Source: Cryobacterium psychrophilum
Lineage (GTDB): Bacteria; Actinomycetota; Actinomycetes; Actinomycetales; Microbacteriaceae
Direction of reading: 5' to 3'
Length of the DNA stretch: 64,000 nt
Assembly (NCBI RefSeq): GCF_004365915.1
Contig: NZ_SODI01000001.1
Coordinates: 2,852,001 to 2,916,000, forward strand
The notes beneath the pieces were generated by a model, which was not told where the DNA came from, did no database searches, and saw nothing but the letters and a program-made list of their open reading frames with translations. Numbering within the stretch: the stretch's first letter is position 1; every line of letters begins with the position of its first letter. The translations under genes were made by a program, and so were the position numbers. Below are positions 20,648-28,383 of the stretch, one piece after another.

Positions 20648-20732
20648 TGGTGCGGGAGAGGGGACTTGAACCCCCACGCTCGAAAGCACAGGATCCTAAA
20701 TCCTGCGTGTCTACCAATTCCACCACTCCCGC
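20648..20732 (-). tRNA. tRNA-Leu (UAG anticodon)
   Basis: The minus strand folds as a class II tRNA: acceptor GCGGGAG paired with CTCCCGC, D-arm with GGTGGAATTGGTAGACA, anticodon stem CAGGA/TCCTG with loop TTTAGGA (anticodon TAG), a long variable arm, and T-arm GGGGGTTCAAGTCCCC. Discriminator base A, then an encoded CCA at 20648-20650. It reads CUA and, by wobble, CUG codons. No integrated element abuts it. Confidence 0.95.
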
Positions 20733-20767
20733 AATTACCGTGCCAGTCTACTTTCATTACGCCAGCG

Positions 20768-21697
20768 TCATTGCGCGACGGAGCGACCCATCAGCACATG
20801 GGCGTAGGCGGCGGTCTGGGCGCGAAGGGCATTGACGACGGCCGCAACGGCAGGTTGGCGTAGGGAATCGGGTCGCAAGACCATCCAGTACGGAAGTTGT
20901 TCCTTGAAATCGTTCGGCAGTAGCCGCACGAGGTCGTTGTGCTGGTCGGCCATGAAACACGGCAGAAAGCCGATTCCGGCGCCCGCGCGCGTCGCCTCCA
21001 CGTGTACGAAAACGTTCGTTGAGGTGATCGAATCCCGCATCTGCGGCACGAGACGGCGGGGCGCGTCCAGGTCATCCACCTGCAGCATCGAATCGACGAA
21101 GTACACGAGCGGATGCGCGCAGAGTTCGGCCACGTTCTGCGGGATGCCGTTCTCGGCCAGGTAGCTGCGCGAGGCGTACATGCCGAGCATGTAGTAACCC
21201 AGCTGAAAGGCCTCGGTCCGGTGAACCTGCGGCTCACCGACGACCACCTCGATGTCGAGGCCGGAGCGTTGTTGCAGGGCGCGGCGGGTCACAGTGACGA
21301 TCTCGACCCGCAGCTTCGGATTTCTGCGCTGCAGGTTGGCGACGGCCGGTGCGGCAATGTAGGCGCTGAAGCCGTCCGTTGCGGAGAGCCGCACGACGCC
21401 CGAGAGCTGCGGCGTCGCTCCGAGCGGGGCGGCGAGAAGGGCGACGGCCGCTTCCACGTTTTCGGCCGCTTCCACGGCGCGGGTGCCGAGGGTGGTGAGT
21501 TCCCAGCCGCCCACGGTTTTGGAGAGCAACCGGCCGTCGAGGACCTTCTCGAGGGCTGTGATGCGCCGGGAGATCGTGGTGTGGTTGAGGCCCAGGCTTT
21601 CGGCGGCGAGGGTGTACCGACCCGTGCGCGCGACAGCGAGCAGAACGAGCAGGTCATCGGGATTCGGGGGCGTTTGTGACGCGGACAGGAATGTCAT
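20768..21697 (-). CDS. LysR-family transcriptional regulator
   Basis: About 309 aa. N-terminal winged helix (LLVLLAVARTGRYTLAAESLGLNHTTISRRI), then a periplasmic-binding-like effector domain. ATG at 21697 is preferred because the dyad TGCAATTATGCA then lies upstream; an ATG at 21715 is also possible. CATAAT eight bases before this ATG suggests a leaderless transcript. Divergent from the transporter-dehydrogenase pair, which it probably regulates. Confidence 0.88.
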   Translation of the reverse strand: MTFLSASQTPPNPDDLLVLLAVARTGRYTLAAESLGLNHTTISRRITALEKVLDGRLLSKTVGGWELTTLGTRAVEAAENVEAAVALLAAPLGATPQLSGVVRLSATDGFSAYIAAPAVANLQRRNPKLRVEIVTVTRRALQQRSGLDIEVVVGEPQVHRTEAFQLGYYMLGMYASRSYLAENGIPQNVAELCAHPLVYFVDSMLQVDDLDAPRRLVPQMRDSITSTNVFVHVEATRAGAGIGFLPCFMADQHNDLVRLLPNDFKEQLPYWMVLRPDSLRQPAVAAVVNALRAQTAAYAHVLMGRSVAQ

Positions 21698-21700
21698 ATC

Positions 21701-21712
21701 TGCAATTATGCA
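21701..21712. promoter_or_regulatory. possible LysR-type operator in the divergent region
   Basis: TGCAATTATGCA is a dyad with TGCA arms (contained in a T-N11-A type sequence) just upstream of the LysR start and about 150 bases from the transporter start. Position fits autoregulation plus activation of the divergent operon. Weak evidence on sequence alone. Confidence 0.35.
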
Positions 21713-21864
21713 CACAGCGTGTGTCGAAGTGGTTCTTGTTGCACGCCGAGGTGACAGGAATACTCGGTGGAGGCGTCTGCTTCATGCACGCGCGCCACCA
21801 TTCATACTGTGCCGGCCCTGGGCCGGTCAATCGCGTGTCAGAGACGACACTGAAGGAGACTGAC

Positions 21865-23271
21865 ATGAGCGTCAACCAGCAAGTCGGGGGCGCGAAACCC
21901 AGCGCAGGAACCAAGGGGAACGGTGACGTAACCGAAACCTCCGGGCTCAAGAAGATTGTGGCCGCCTCGATGGTGGGAACCGTCGTGGAATGGTACGAAT
22001 TCTTCCTGTACGCCACGGCCGCGAGCCTTGTCTTCGGCAAGGTCTTCTTCCCGAACGCCGGCAGCGAGCTGGACGGCATCCTCGCCGCCTTCCTGACCTA
22101 CGCGGTGGGCTTCATCGCCCGGCCACTGGGTGGCATCGTGTTCGGCCAGATCGGCGACAGGCTGGGCCGCAAGCACACGCTGCAGCTCACGATCGTCCTC
22201 GTCGGCGTCGCGACCTTCCTGATGGGTTGTCTGCCGGGCTTCGACAGCATCGGCTACTGGGCTCCCGCGCTCCTCATCGCCCTGCGCTTCATCCAGGGCT
22301 TCGCCGTTGGTGGCGAGTGGGGCGGCGCCGTGCTGCTCGTCGCCGAGCACAGCCCCAACAAGTCCCGAGGTTTCTGGTCCAGCTGGCCTCAGGCCGCGGT
22401 TCCGGTCGGTAACCTCCTCGCGACCCTCGTGTTGCTGGCCAGCTCCGCGCTCCTGACCCCTGAAGCGTTCCTCAGCTGGGGCTGGCGCGTCGCGTTCTGG
22501 CTTTCCGCCATCATCGTCGTCGTCGGCTATTACATCCGCACGCACGTCAGCGAAGCCCCGATCTTCCTCGAGACTCGCGCCCAGGCCGAGGCCCAGAAGG
22601 TCGTCAACTACGGCGTGCTCGAAGTCGTGCGCAAGTACCCGCGCGGAATCCTCAGCGCCATGGGCCTGCGTTTCGCCGAGAACATCCTGTACTACATCAT
22701 CGTGAGCTTCTCGATCGTCTACCTCGTCACGGTGCACCAGTACGACACCAGCAAGTTGCTGTTCGCGCTGCTCCTGGCCCACCTCGTGCACTTCCTCGTG
22801 ATCCCGCAGGTCGGGCGCCTCTCCGACAGGGTCGGCCGCAAGCCGGTGTACCTGGCCGGCGCCGTCCTCGGCGCGACCTGGGCGCTGTTCGCTTTCCCGA
22901 TGTTCGACACGAAGAACCCGGTTCTGATCATCCTGGCGATCACGCTGGGACTCTGCTTCCACGCCCTGATGTACGCCGGCCAGCCGGCGATCATGGCCGA
23001 GCTGTTCCCGACCCGGATGCGCTACTCCGGTGTGTCGCTCGGCTACCAGGTGACGTCGATCCTGGCCGGTTCGATGGCGCCGATCATCGCCGTCGCCCTG
23101 CTCAAGGCGTACGGTTCCTGGGTGCCGGTCGCGATCTACCTCGCGATCGCCTGCTCGATCACCGTCGTCGCCGTGCTCACGCTCAAGGAATCCCGTGGAT
23201 CCTCGCTGCGCGAGATCGACGCGATCGACGCCCGTAAGCACGGTCTGCCCACGGCCGTCCCTGTCAAATAG
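21865..23271 (+). CDS. MFS transporter, metabolite:H+ symporter (MHS) family
   Basis: 468 aa with 12 hydrophobic segments. MVGTVVEWYEFFLYATAASL and GQIGDRLGRKHTL are the MHS-family signatures (KgtP, ShiA, ProP relatives), with the second half-motif GRLSDRVGRKPVYL. ATG at 21865 has GAAGGAG upstream. Organic acid uptake coupled to protons is likely; the dehydrogenase next to it points to hydroxybutyrate, which is inference. Confidence 0.88.
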   Translation: MSVNQQVGGAKPSAGTKGNGDVTETSGLKKIVAASMVGTVVEWYEFFLYATAASLVFGKVFFPNAGSELDGILAAFLTYAVGFIARPLGGIVFGQIGDRLGRKHTLQLTIVLVGVATFLMGCLPGFDSIGYWAPALLIALRFIQGFAVGGEWGGAVLLVAEHSPNKSRGFWSSWPQAAVPVGNLLATLVLLASSALLTPEAFLSWGWRVAFWLSAIIVVVGYYIRTHVSEAPIFLETRAQAEAQKVVNYGVLEVVRKYPRGILSAMGLRFAENILYYIIVSFSIVYLVTVHQYDTSKLLFALLLAHLVHFLVIPQVGRLSDRVGRKPVYLAGAVLGATWALFAFPMFDTKNPVLIILAITLGLCFHALMYAGQPAIMAELFPTRMRYSGVSLGYQVTSILAGSMAPIIAVALLKAYGSWVPVAIYLAIACSITVVAVLTLKESRGSSLREIDAIDARKHGLPTAVPVK

Positions 23272-23305
23272 CGACAACATCCGCTACCCCCTCGAGAGGC
23301 GAATC

Positions 23306-24106
23306 ATGACTGACACATTCCAATCACCACTCACTGCACAGCGTTCCGGCCCGCTCGCAGGCAAGCGCGCGATGGTCACGGGGGGAGCGAGCGGAATCGG
23401 CGCCGCGATCACGCGCTCCCTCTCGGACCAGGGTGCGCACGTGATTGTTGCGGACATGGACGCTCATGGCGCCGCCGCGCTCGCCGAGGAGGTGGGGGGC
23501 TCGAGTTGGGCCGTCAACCTGCTCAAGACCGAAGAATTCGGTGAGCAGGGCCTCGCAGCAGCGATGGACGGCGTGGATATCCTCGTCAACAACGCGGGAA
23601 TCCAGCGGATCAGCCCGATCCAGGACTTTGATCCGGGCGATTTCCGGCGCATCCTCGCGCTCATGCTCGAAGCCCCGTTCCTGCTCATTCGCGCGGCGCT
23701 GCCACAGATGTATGAGCGCAACTTCGGCCGCATCATCAACGTGTCGTCCGTGCACGGTCTGCGCGCATCGCCGTTCAAGGCCGCGTACGTGTCGGCCAAG
23801 CACGGGCTCGAGGGCCTCTCGAAGGTCACCGCACTGGAGGGCGGCGCGCACGGGGTGACGAGCAACTGCGTCAGCCCGGGTTACGTGAACACGCCGCTCG
23901 TGCAGAAGCAGATCGCCGACCAGGCCATCGCGCACGGTATCCCCGAGTCGGAGGTGCTGAGCAAGATCATGCTCACCGAAAGCGCCATCAAGCGCCTCGT
24001 GGAACCGGCCGAGGTCGGTTCCCTCGTGGGCTGGCTCGCGTCGGAGCACGCGGCCATGGTCACCGGCTCGAGCTACACCATGGATGGCGGCTGGTCGGCC
24101 CGCTAA
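23306..24106 (+). CDS. short-chain dehydrogenase, 3-hydroxybutyrate dehydrogenase-like
   Basis: 266 aa SDR: cofactor loop TGGASGIG, ADMDAHG after strand 2 (NAD preference), VNNAG, catalytic Ser in INVSSVHG and Tyr/Lys in YVSAKHG. The family look (LRASPFKAAYVSAKHGLEGL, NCVSPGYVNTPLV) is that of 3-hydroxybutyrate dehydrogenases, which oxidise (R)-3-hydroxybutyrate to acetoacetate. 34 bases after the transporter, same operon. Confidence 0.85.
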   Translation: MTDTFQSPLTAQRSGPLAGKRAMVTGGASGIGAAITRSLSDQGAHVIVADMDAHGAAALAEEVGGSSWAVNLLKTEEFGEQGLAAAMDGVDILVNNAGIQRISPIQDFDPGDFRRILALMLEAPFLLIRAALPQMYERNFGRIINVSSVHGLRASPFKAAYVSAKHGLEGLSKVTALEGGAHGVTSNCVSPGYVNTPLVQKQIADQAIAHGIPESEVLSKIMLTESAIKRLVEPAEVGSLVGWLASEHAAMVTGSSYTMDGGWSAR

Positions 24107-24132
24107 CCCTCGGGTTCGCTCACTCTGTCAGT

Positions 24133-24200
24133 AAACCGGCCGCCGACCTCCGTGTGACCCTCGCTACTACGGGGGCAATCGGAGGCTGGCGGCCGGTTTT
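24133..24200 (+). terminator. rho-independent terminator after the dehydrogenase gene
   Basis: AAACCGGCCGCCGACCTCCG (24133-24152) pairs with 24180-24199 with 18 of 20 bases complementary, followed by TTTT at 24197-24200. Strong GC stem 26 bases after the stop codon. Confidence 0.85.
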
Positions 24201-24227
24201 GTCGTCGCGGCCCTCGGCGGGCGAGAG

Positions 24228-24376
24228 AATCTCCGAGGCTATGCACCGGGGACGTGCGTAACCTCGGAGAAAATCGCGGCACACCGTCTCTGGCGCCTAC
24301 GGACACGGCGTGCCGCGAAAATCTCCGAGAATACGTACCCGGCGGGCGCGAAACCTCGCAGAAAATCGCGGCACAC
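24228..24376. repeat. two copies of a 57-bp intergenic hairpin element
   Basis: Copy 1 is 24228-24284 and copy 2 is 24320-24376. Each begins AATCTCCGAG and ends with CTCGGAGAAAATCGCGGC (copy 2 has CTCGCAG), so each can fold on itself. 24263-24286 and 24306-24329 also form a 24-base inverted repeat between copies. The element lies just upstream of the cpaF-type gene. Confidence 0.75.
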
Positions 24377-24455
24377 CTGCCTGGACCGCTGGTGTGGCGC
24401 GAACGGGGCTGTGGATAACTCTCGATGAGCCGCCGAAGTGGGGCATCATGCACCC

Positions 24456-24923
24456 ATGACTGAGGCTGTACGTATTATTACCGAGCAGGTGCGCCTGCGC
24501 GTGCGCCGTGACGGCGTTGACCTGGCGGCCGATAACGCGCTCGCCGAGCAGTACGTGCGCGACGAGGTGCGGCGCTACAGCGAACGCGCCCTCGGTGGTT
24601 CGCTTCCGCTGCTCGCCGACGAGCACCAGGCGACACGGGAGGTCGTCGCATCGCTCACGGGCTTCGGCGCGCTGCAGCCGTTTCTCGATGATCCCGACAT
24701 CGAGGAGGTCTGGATCAACGGGCCGGCGCGGGTGTTCGTGGCGCGAGACGGTGTGCCCGAGCTCACCACACTGCTTCTCACCGAGCGCGACGTTCGTGAC
24801 CTGGTCGAGCGGATGCTGCAAGCCTCCGGCAGGCGGGTCGACCTCTCCTCGCCTTTTGTCGACGCGTCGCTGCCCGATGGCTCACGCCTCCACGTGGTGA
24901 TTCCCGACGCTATACGTCCATAG
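24456..24923 (+). pseudogene. cpaF: cpaF/tadA-type secretion ATPase, 5' part, interrupted by prophage
   Basis: ATPase of Tad (Flp) pilus or type II/IV-like secretion systems. Residues about 1-150 are the N-terminal domain of the CpaF family: REVVASLTGFGALQPFLDD, EEVWINGPARVFVARDG, LPDGSRLHVVIPD. After Pro-Asp (24,908) the reading frame enters prophage attP sequence and ends at a TAG at 24,921. The missing part, with Walker A and B, lies beyond the right attachment site at 63,907. Start ATG 24456. Confidence 0.9.
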
Positions 24924-24934
24924 CTAAAGGGGCA
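24889..24934. other. attL (host-prophage left junction)
   Basis: Host half CTCCACGTGGTGATTCCC, core GAC at 24906-24908, then prophage half-site with the arm TAGCTAAAGGGGCA at 24921-24934. This arm is the inverted partner of TGCCCCTGTAGCTA at attR with 13 of 14 bases matching, as expected for a serine-integrase attP half. Confidence 0.9.
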
Positions 24935-26328
24935 CCCCAGCGAGGCACAATCGTCAAGGTTCGCGGTGCACTGAAATCGATCACGATGCTAGACACCAGG
25001 CTGCGGATCACTGCGCGCTTCGTCTGCAAAGGCACCGTAGGCCAGCCCTCCACAAGGCTCTGCGCGATCTTCGCCGGGTTTTCCGGCGCGAGTACGACCA
25101 TAGACTCTATGGCCCGCAGCGAGTCACTGAGCACTTCCCGCCGAGACTCCATATCCGCGACCGCCGCCCGGTACGCTCGCTCTGGAACGATCCCCTGCGC
25201 AAGGTGCTGCGTGAGCGTACTCATTTGAGCGTCTACCGCCAGGATCTCGCGGGCGAACCGCTGGGAGTCCACCTTCGCCGCGGCCGCAGCATAGTCCGGC
25301 GCTGGGTCGCTCATAGTGCCCACTGTCTCAAGCCACGCGAAAATATTGGGGTCAATGAACTTGATCGAGATATTCGCGGGCCCGTGGTTCGGGTTCAGGG
25401 CGGCGTCGTGGCACCGGTAACCGTAGAACGGCACCTTCGACCGCTTCCCCATGAGATTGGAAAACCCGTGCATCGTGCCGCCGCACGCGCACTTCATGAG
25501 CCCTGACAACAGGTAGCTAATTCTCGGAGCGCGCTCGTCGGCCCGCTCGACTCTCATCGCCTGGTACTGCTGGAATTTCTTCACCGTGATCAACCCCTCG
25601 TGGCCGCCGGGAAATAGCTCGCCACGATAGGTGATCTGGCCACTGTGAAAGGGCGAGTCGAGGATAGCGGTCACCGTGGAGTGTGACCATGACGGTTTTC
25701 CGTAGTAGGTGCGGTAACCGTTCTGCTCAAGCCATGCGGCCAGTTGCCGGGAGCCGAGGCCGCTCAGGTAGAGGTCGTACAGCTGCGGGATTGCGGGGGC
25801 CTGCTCCGGGTTCTGTGCGACACCTCTCTCGTGGCTCGACCATCCCCACGGCAGCCGTCCGGAGGGCAGCCCCCGGCTTACGCGGTTCACGTGCACTTCC
25901 CGCCATTGCTCACCGATGCGCTCCGACTCGAATGCCGACAGCTCGGTCATGACCCCACGAGCGAACCGGCCCGATGCGGATACATCATTGGGTTCCGTCG
26001 CCGACTCGATCTTTCCCCCGGCGACTTCGATGCGATCGACGGCAAGCGCCCAATCCTTGCGTGATCGAGAGAGGCGCGACCATCGCCAGAGCACGACGAC
26101 ATCGGCTTGTTTGCTCTCGATCATGTCCATGACTCGCACGACGGCAGGGCGCTTCCATGTGCGGCCGCTGATGCCTGGGTCGGCCTCGACGCCGACGACG
26201 ACATATCCGTGTTTCGCGCAGTGGTCCCGGCCCGCAGTCTCTTGCAGCTCAAGGCTGATGGATTCCTCGCGGTATGTGGACTGGCGCAGGTACAGGATCG
26301 CCCGCGGTTTGGCCTCCGCGCGGCTCAT
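24910..26328 (-). CDS. int: large serine recombinase (phage integrase)
   Basis: 472 aa. N-terminal resolvase domain with catalytic Ser17 in ILYLRQSTYREESISLELQ and the conserved WRWSRLSRSRKDW and GRFARGVMTELSAFESERI segments. A recombinase domain follows (about 165-260), then a zinc ribbon (LMKCACGGTM ... GYRCHD, about 285-320) and a coiled-coil region near 360-420. The stop codon lies at 24910-24912, so the gene's last codons are part of the attP half-site. This enzyme fits the attP dyad and 3-bp core seen at the prophage ends. Confidence 0.95.
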   Translation of the reverse strand: MSRAEAKPRAILYLRQSTYREESISLELQETAGRDHCAKHGYVVVGVEADPGISGRTWKRPAVVRVMDMIESKQADVVVLWRWSRLSRSRKDWALAVDRIEVAGGKIESATEPNDVSASGRFARGVMTELSAFESERIGEQWREVHVNRVSRGLPSGRLPWGWSSHERGVAQNPEQAPAIPQLYDLYLSGLGSRQLAAWLEQNGYRTYYGKPSWSHSTVTAILDSPFHSGQITYRGELFPGGHEGLITVKKFQQYQAMRVERADERAPRISYLLSGLMKCACGGTMHGFSNLMGKRSKVPFYGYRCHDAALNPNHGPANISIKFIDPNIFAWLETVGTMSDPAPDYAAAAAKVDSQRFAREILAVDAQMSTLTQHLAQGIVPERAYRAAVADMESRREVLSDSLRAIESMVVLAPENPAKIAQSLVEGWPTVPLQTKRAVIRSLVSSIVIDFSAPRTLTIVPRWGAPLAMDV

Positions 26329-26353
26329 GCCGCGCCGCTGTTCGAGAGAGGTG

Positions 26354-26608
26354 CTACTCCGTAGAGCGCACGGCTACGGCAAATACCTCCACGGGGTCGA
26401 TGCTCAGCACGCGGCACATGGTCACGAACAAGTCCACATCTATGGCCCGTTCCCCGCGCAGGTATAGCGAGACTGTCGACTGCGGCACCCCGCCGAGCAT
26501 TTCTCCGAATCGCTTTTGTGTCACGAGCAGTTCGAGAAATGCGTCGTTGAGGAGCGGTGCTAGTGCCAGGGACACGGGGCCGGGTTTGGGCGCGGTTCCT
26601 TTTGGCAC
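26354..26608 (-). CDS. XRE-family repressor-like protein, 84 aa
   Basis: Helix-turn-helix domain at about residues 18-70: LELLVTQKRFGEMLGGVPQSTVSLYLRGERAIDVDLFVTMC. GTG start at 26608 (VPKGTAPKPGP). It lies 25 bases upstream of the integrase gene on the same strand, so the two are likely co-transcribed. Actinophages with serine integrases often keep the immunity repressor beside the integrase; which of the two XRE proteins here is the immunity repressor cannot be decided. Confidence 0.75.
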   Translation of the reverse strand: MPKGTAPKPGPVSLALAPLLNDAFLELLVTQKRFGEMLGGVPQSTVSLYLRGERAIDVDLFVTMCRVLSIDPVEVFAVAVRSTE

Positions 26609-26623
26609 GGTTCGACGCTATCG

Positions 26624-26676
26624 GCTTGGACATGCCCAAGCGTTGAAGCTTAGACTCGACCATATACATGGTTCGA
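26624..26676. promoter_or_regulatory. operator-like inverted repeats upstream of the repressor gene
   Basis: GCTTGG/CCAAGC arms at 26624-26629 and 26636-26641, and a larger dyad at 26656-26676 with arms TCGACCAT and ATGGTTCGA (one bulge). They sit 15-70 bases upstream of the 84-aa regulator start, a usual place for autoregulation. Confidence 0.45.
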
Positions 26677-26748
26677 CTGAATGTTCGGTCCGTGTCGTGA
26701 GTGTCGCCGGTCGGATGTATGTTCGATACAACGTAAAGTGGGGAAGCA

Positions 26749-26961
26749 GTGAATTTTTCGGAAGTCGTTCGATCCAGGCTCTCAAGCGCGGCCAACGCCG
26801 CGGGCGTGCCTGACGAGTTGCCAGTAGATGACGCGGATCTGCTGGTCAGCTCCGTCATTCGGCAGGCGCGTCGGTGCGCCGTGGCAGTGTCAGGCATTCT
26901 CGATGAGCCTCTCGGCCTCGACGGCGATCTCCGAGGCGGTCGACCCGAGCACGCCAGCTAG
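26749..26961 (+). CDS. doubtful small ORF in the immunity region
   Basis: 70 codons from GTG at 26749 after GGGGA. The first about 55 residues (FSEVVRSRLSSAANAAGV, DDADLLVSSVIRQARR) have normal composition, but the 3' end overlaps the opposite-strand regulator at 26890. No family recognised. It may be real, or an antisense shadow. Confidence 0.3.
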   Translation: MNFSEVVRSRLSSAANAAGVPDELPVDDADLLVSSVIRQARRCAVAVSGILDEPLGLDGDLRGGRPEHAS

Positions 26962-27135
26962 AAGGCGAAGTTCGCCGACCGTCGCGGCCCGGTGGCCTTC
27001 GAGTATGCGAATGAGCGTCCGAGGGTGAATTCCGGTCGTGGCGGCCAGGTGGACGTTCGTGACGTTCTTTTGTCCCTGGTGGCCGCGTAGCACTGTGCTT
27101 ACGGCGAGGTCTAGGGGATCTATTCTTGCGGTCAT
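26890..27135 (-). CDS. XRE-family regulator, likely lysogeny repressor candidate
   Basis: 81 aa from ATG 27135: HLAATTGIHPRTLIRILEGHRAATVGELRLLAGVLG is a helix-turn-helix with its supporting helices. A longer frame to 27231 would run through the operator cluster and is less likely. Divergent from the small Cro-like gene at 27254; the 118 bases between carry repeated TGACA...TGTCA dyads, the layout of a phage genetic switch. Confidence 0.75.
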   Translation of the reverse strand: MTARIDPLDLAVSTVLRGHQGQKNVTNVHLAATTGIHPRTLIRILEGHRAATVGELRLLAGVLGSTASEIAVEAERLIENA

Positions 27136-27148
27136 AGTTGTCACTTTA

Positions 27149-27259
27149 TGACCATATCTGTCACTTGCCAAGTCCCCGGATAGGGGATTGCCTATCGAAA
27201 CCGATGTAGTGACAGATTTGTCATGTGCCATAAATGTCTGTACAGTGACATATATGTCA
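27149..27259. promoter_or_regulatory. phage switch operators: TGACA/TGTCA dyads
   Basis: Three related sites: TGACCATATCTGTCA (27149-27163), TGACAGATTTGTCA (27210-27223) and TGACATATATGTCA (27246-27259), the last a perfect 14-bp palindrome that overlaps the start codon of the 27254 gene. Half-site GTGACA/TGTCAC is constant. They lie between two divergent helix-turn-helix genes. Confidence 0.7.
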
Positions 27260-27499
27260 CCAACTTTTACTCAAGCAGACGGGATTACTAAGCCGGTCCC
27301 CGCACCGGATGTAATCAACGCCCTACGAAAGTCCCTCGACATGTCAGACGGAGCTCTCGCCTCGGCATCCGGAATCGCACGGTCCACACTCCGGACGAAA
27401 ATCCAGAACGTAGACCTCTTCACAGTCGCTGAACTCAAGCGCCTCGGGACGGCCCTCGGTGCCGACTACATGGCCTGGCTCGATCCGGTCGCTGCGTAA
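27254..27499 (+). CDS. Cro-like / small helix-turn-helix protein, 81 aa
   Basis: Begins MSPTFTQADGITKPV; residues about 20-70 (VINALRKSLDMSDGALASASGIARSTLRTKIQNVDLFTVAELKRLGTALG) form an XRE-type domain. The ATG lies inside the third operator, so binding there would block its own translation start and transcription, as with a leaderless early gene. First gene of the rightward early operon. Confidence 0.72.
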   Translation: MSPTFTQADGITKPVPAPDVINALRKSLDMSDGALASASGIARSTLRTKIQNVDLFTVAELKRLGTALGADYMAWLDPVAA

Positions 27500-27663
27500 T
27501 GAACAAGCTGGAAATCCTCGACCAAGCCGCATCCCTCTTCTGGGCTGGTATGCGTGAGGCCCGCAAGCTGACGCCTCATGCTCAAGCCGTAGCAGCGCAC
27601 TATGCGGGTGGCCCTTCCGTCGCCTCGCTCGAACGAATTATCACGGCAGAACGCGCCGCGTAG
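27499..27663 (+). CDS. small coupled phage protein, 54 aa
   Basis: ATG at 27499 shares one base with the stop of the preceding gene (TAATG). Sequence MNKLEILDQAASLFWAG then MREARKLTPHAQAVAAHY; helical, no Cys, function unknown. Confidence 0.6.
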   Translation: MNKLEILDQAASLFWAGMREARKLTPHAQAVAAHYAGGPSVASLERIITAERAA

Positions 27664-28044
27664 CATCACCGCCTGCATCTGAGTCGGGCCGCATCACCCC
27701 AAATCTTGCCTTGCACTGCAGGGCGAACCGCCGGCGTGCCCAAACGCGCTGGTCGCATCACCTTGGCCGTCCTTCTCCACTGGGGGCGCGCCCGCTCGTG
27801 CATCACAAAGCGCTCGGCAGGACCAAGCGTTGATAACTACACAGAGATACGCACTGCCTCGGCTAGGTCTCCGGGATGGCGTATGAGCCCCCGCTTAGCG
27901 GGGAGATCGCGGCGTGACAAGCCGCAACGGGTCGGTGGGCCTTGCTCGTTCCCCACCAGCGGCGACCGGGTAACCCCGGCGTCGCACTGACCAAAAAAAA
28001 CGGCCCCCTGCTCTAACAGGGGGCCACGACAACAGGGAGAAACA
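27664..28044. other. non-coding early-region gap of the prophage
   Basis: 380 bases without a supported gene. It contains three GCATCACC octamers (27664, 27692 and 27756 areas) and ends in a minus-strand-oriented terminator-like hairpin at 27993-28025. It might hold a promoter, an origin of a small RNA or a regulatory leader for the genes from 28045. Confidence 0.45.
27993..28025 (-). terminator. terminator-like hairpin facing the minus strand
   Basis: GGCCCCCTG (28002-28010) pairs with CAGGGGGCC (28017-28025), a 9-bp perfect stem. Eight A residues at 27993-28000 become a U8 tract on the minus-strand transcript. No minus-strand gene precedes it, so it would stop antisense transcription coming from the early region. 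Confidence 0.7.
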
Positions 28045-28383
28045 GTGTCAGTTCCACAGCCTATTCCACGCCCTGAGCGGGCGACCCGCTCACGAGACCC
28101 CGAGACCAGCCACGAGGCGGGAGAGTCCATCACCGCCGACGCACTCACCGAGCTTCAATCGTGGGTGAGCGTCACTCTACGAGAGAAGGCCCGCACTGAT
28201 GGCGAGTTGGTCGCCGCTCACGCGCTCGCCGTCACCAACCATGAGGTGAACCGCCCCGCAACACCGCAACGCATCCGCACAGCTCGTAAAGAGTTGGAGC
28301 TGCGCAAGCTCGTCTACTTCACCGGCTCCTTCGACAAGACGGGCTTTGGCCGGCGCACTCGCATATGGGGTGTGGCCACGTGA
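28045..28383 (+). CDS. phage early protein, helical, 112 aa
   Basis: GTG start with GGGAGAAACA upstream. SRDPETSHEAGESI near the N-terminus is a motif shared with many phage winged-helix-like early proteins, followed by a domain with LVAAHALAVTNHEVNRPATPQRIRTARKELE that resembles a helix-turn-helix; the end is FGRRTRIWGV. DNA binding is likely but unproven. Confidence 0.65.
   Translation: MSVPQPIPRPERATRSRDPETSHEAGESITADALTELQSWVSVTLREKARTDGELVAAHALAVTNHEVNRPATPQRIRTARKELELRKLVYFTGSFDKTGFGRRTRIWGVAT

Noticed and set aside
20648..20732. tRNA-Leu as integration site for a nearby element
   Set aside because: No second copy of the tRNA 3' end was seen nearby and no integrase adjoins it; the toxin/immunity genes next to it are not shown to be mobile.
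21838..23280. 480-codon minus-strand open frame
   Set aside because: Mirror of the MHS transporter gene; product is Arg/Glu/Asp/His-rich in the typical pattern of an antisense shadow.
24260..24376. repeats before cpaF as a CRISPR array
   Set aside because: Only two copies, spacing and inner symmetry fit hairpin elements, and no cas genes are present.
27706..27990. 94-codon plus-strand open frame in the early gap
   Set aside because: Arg/Ser-rich composition, no ribosome site, no coupling to neighbours, and it ends at the terminator hairpin. Treated as non-coding.
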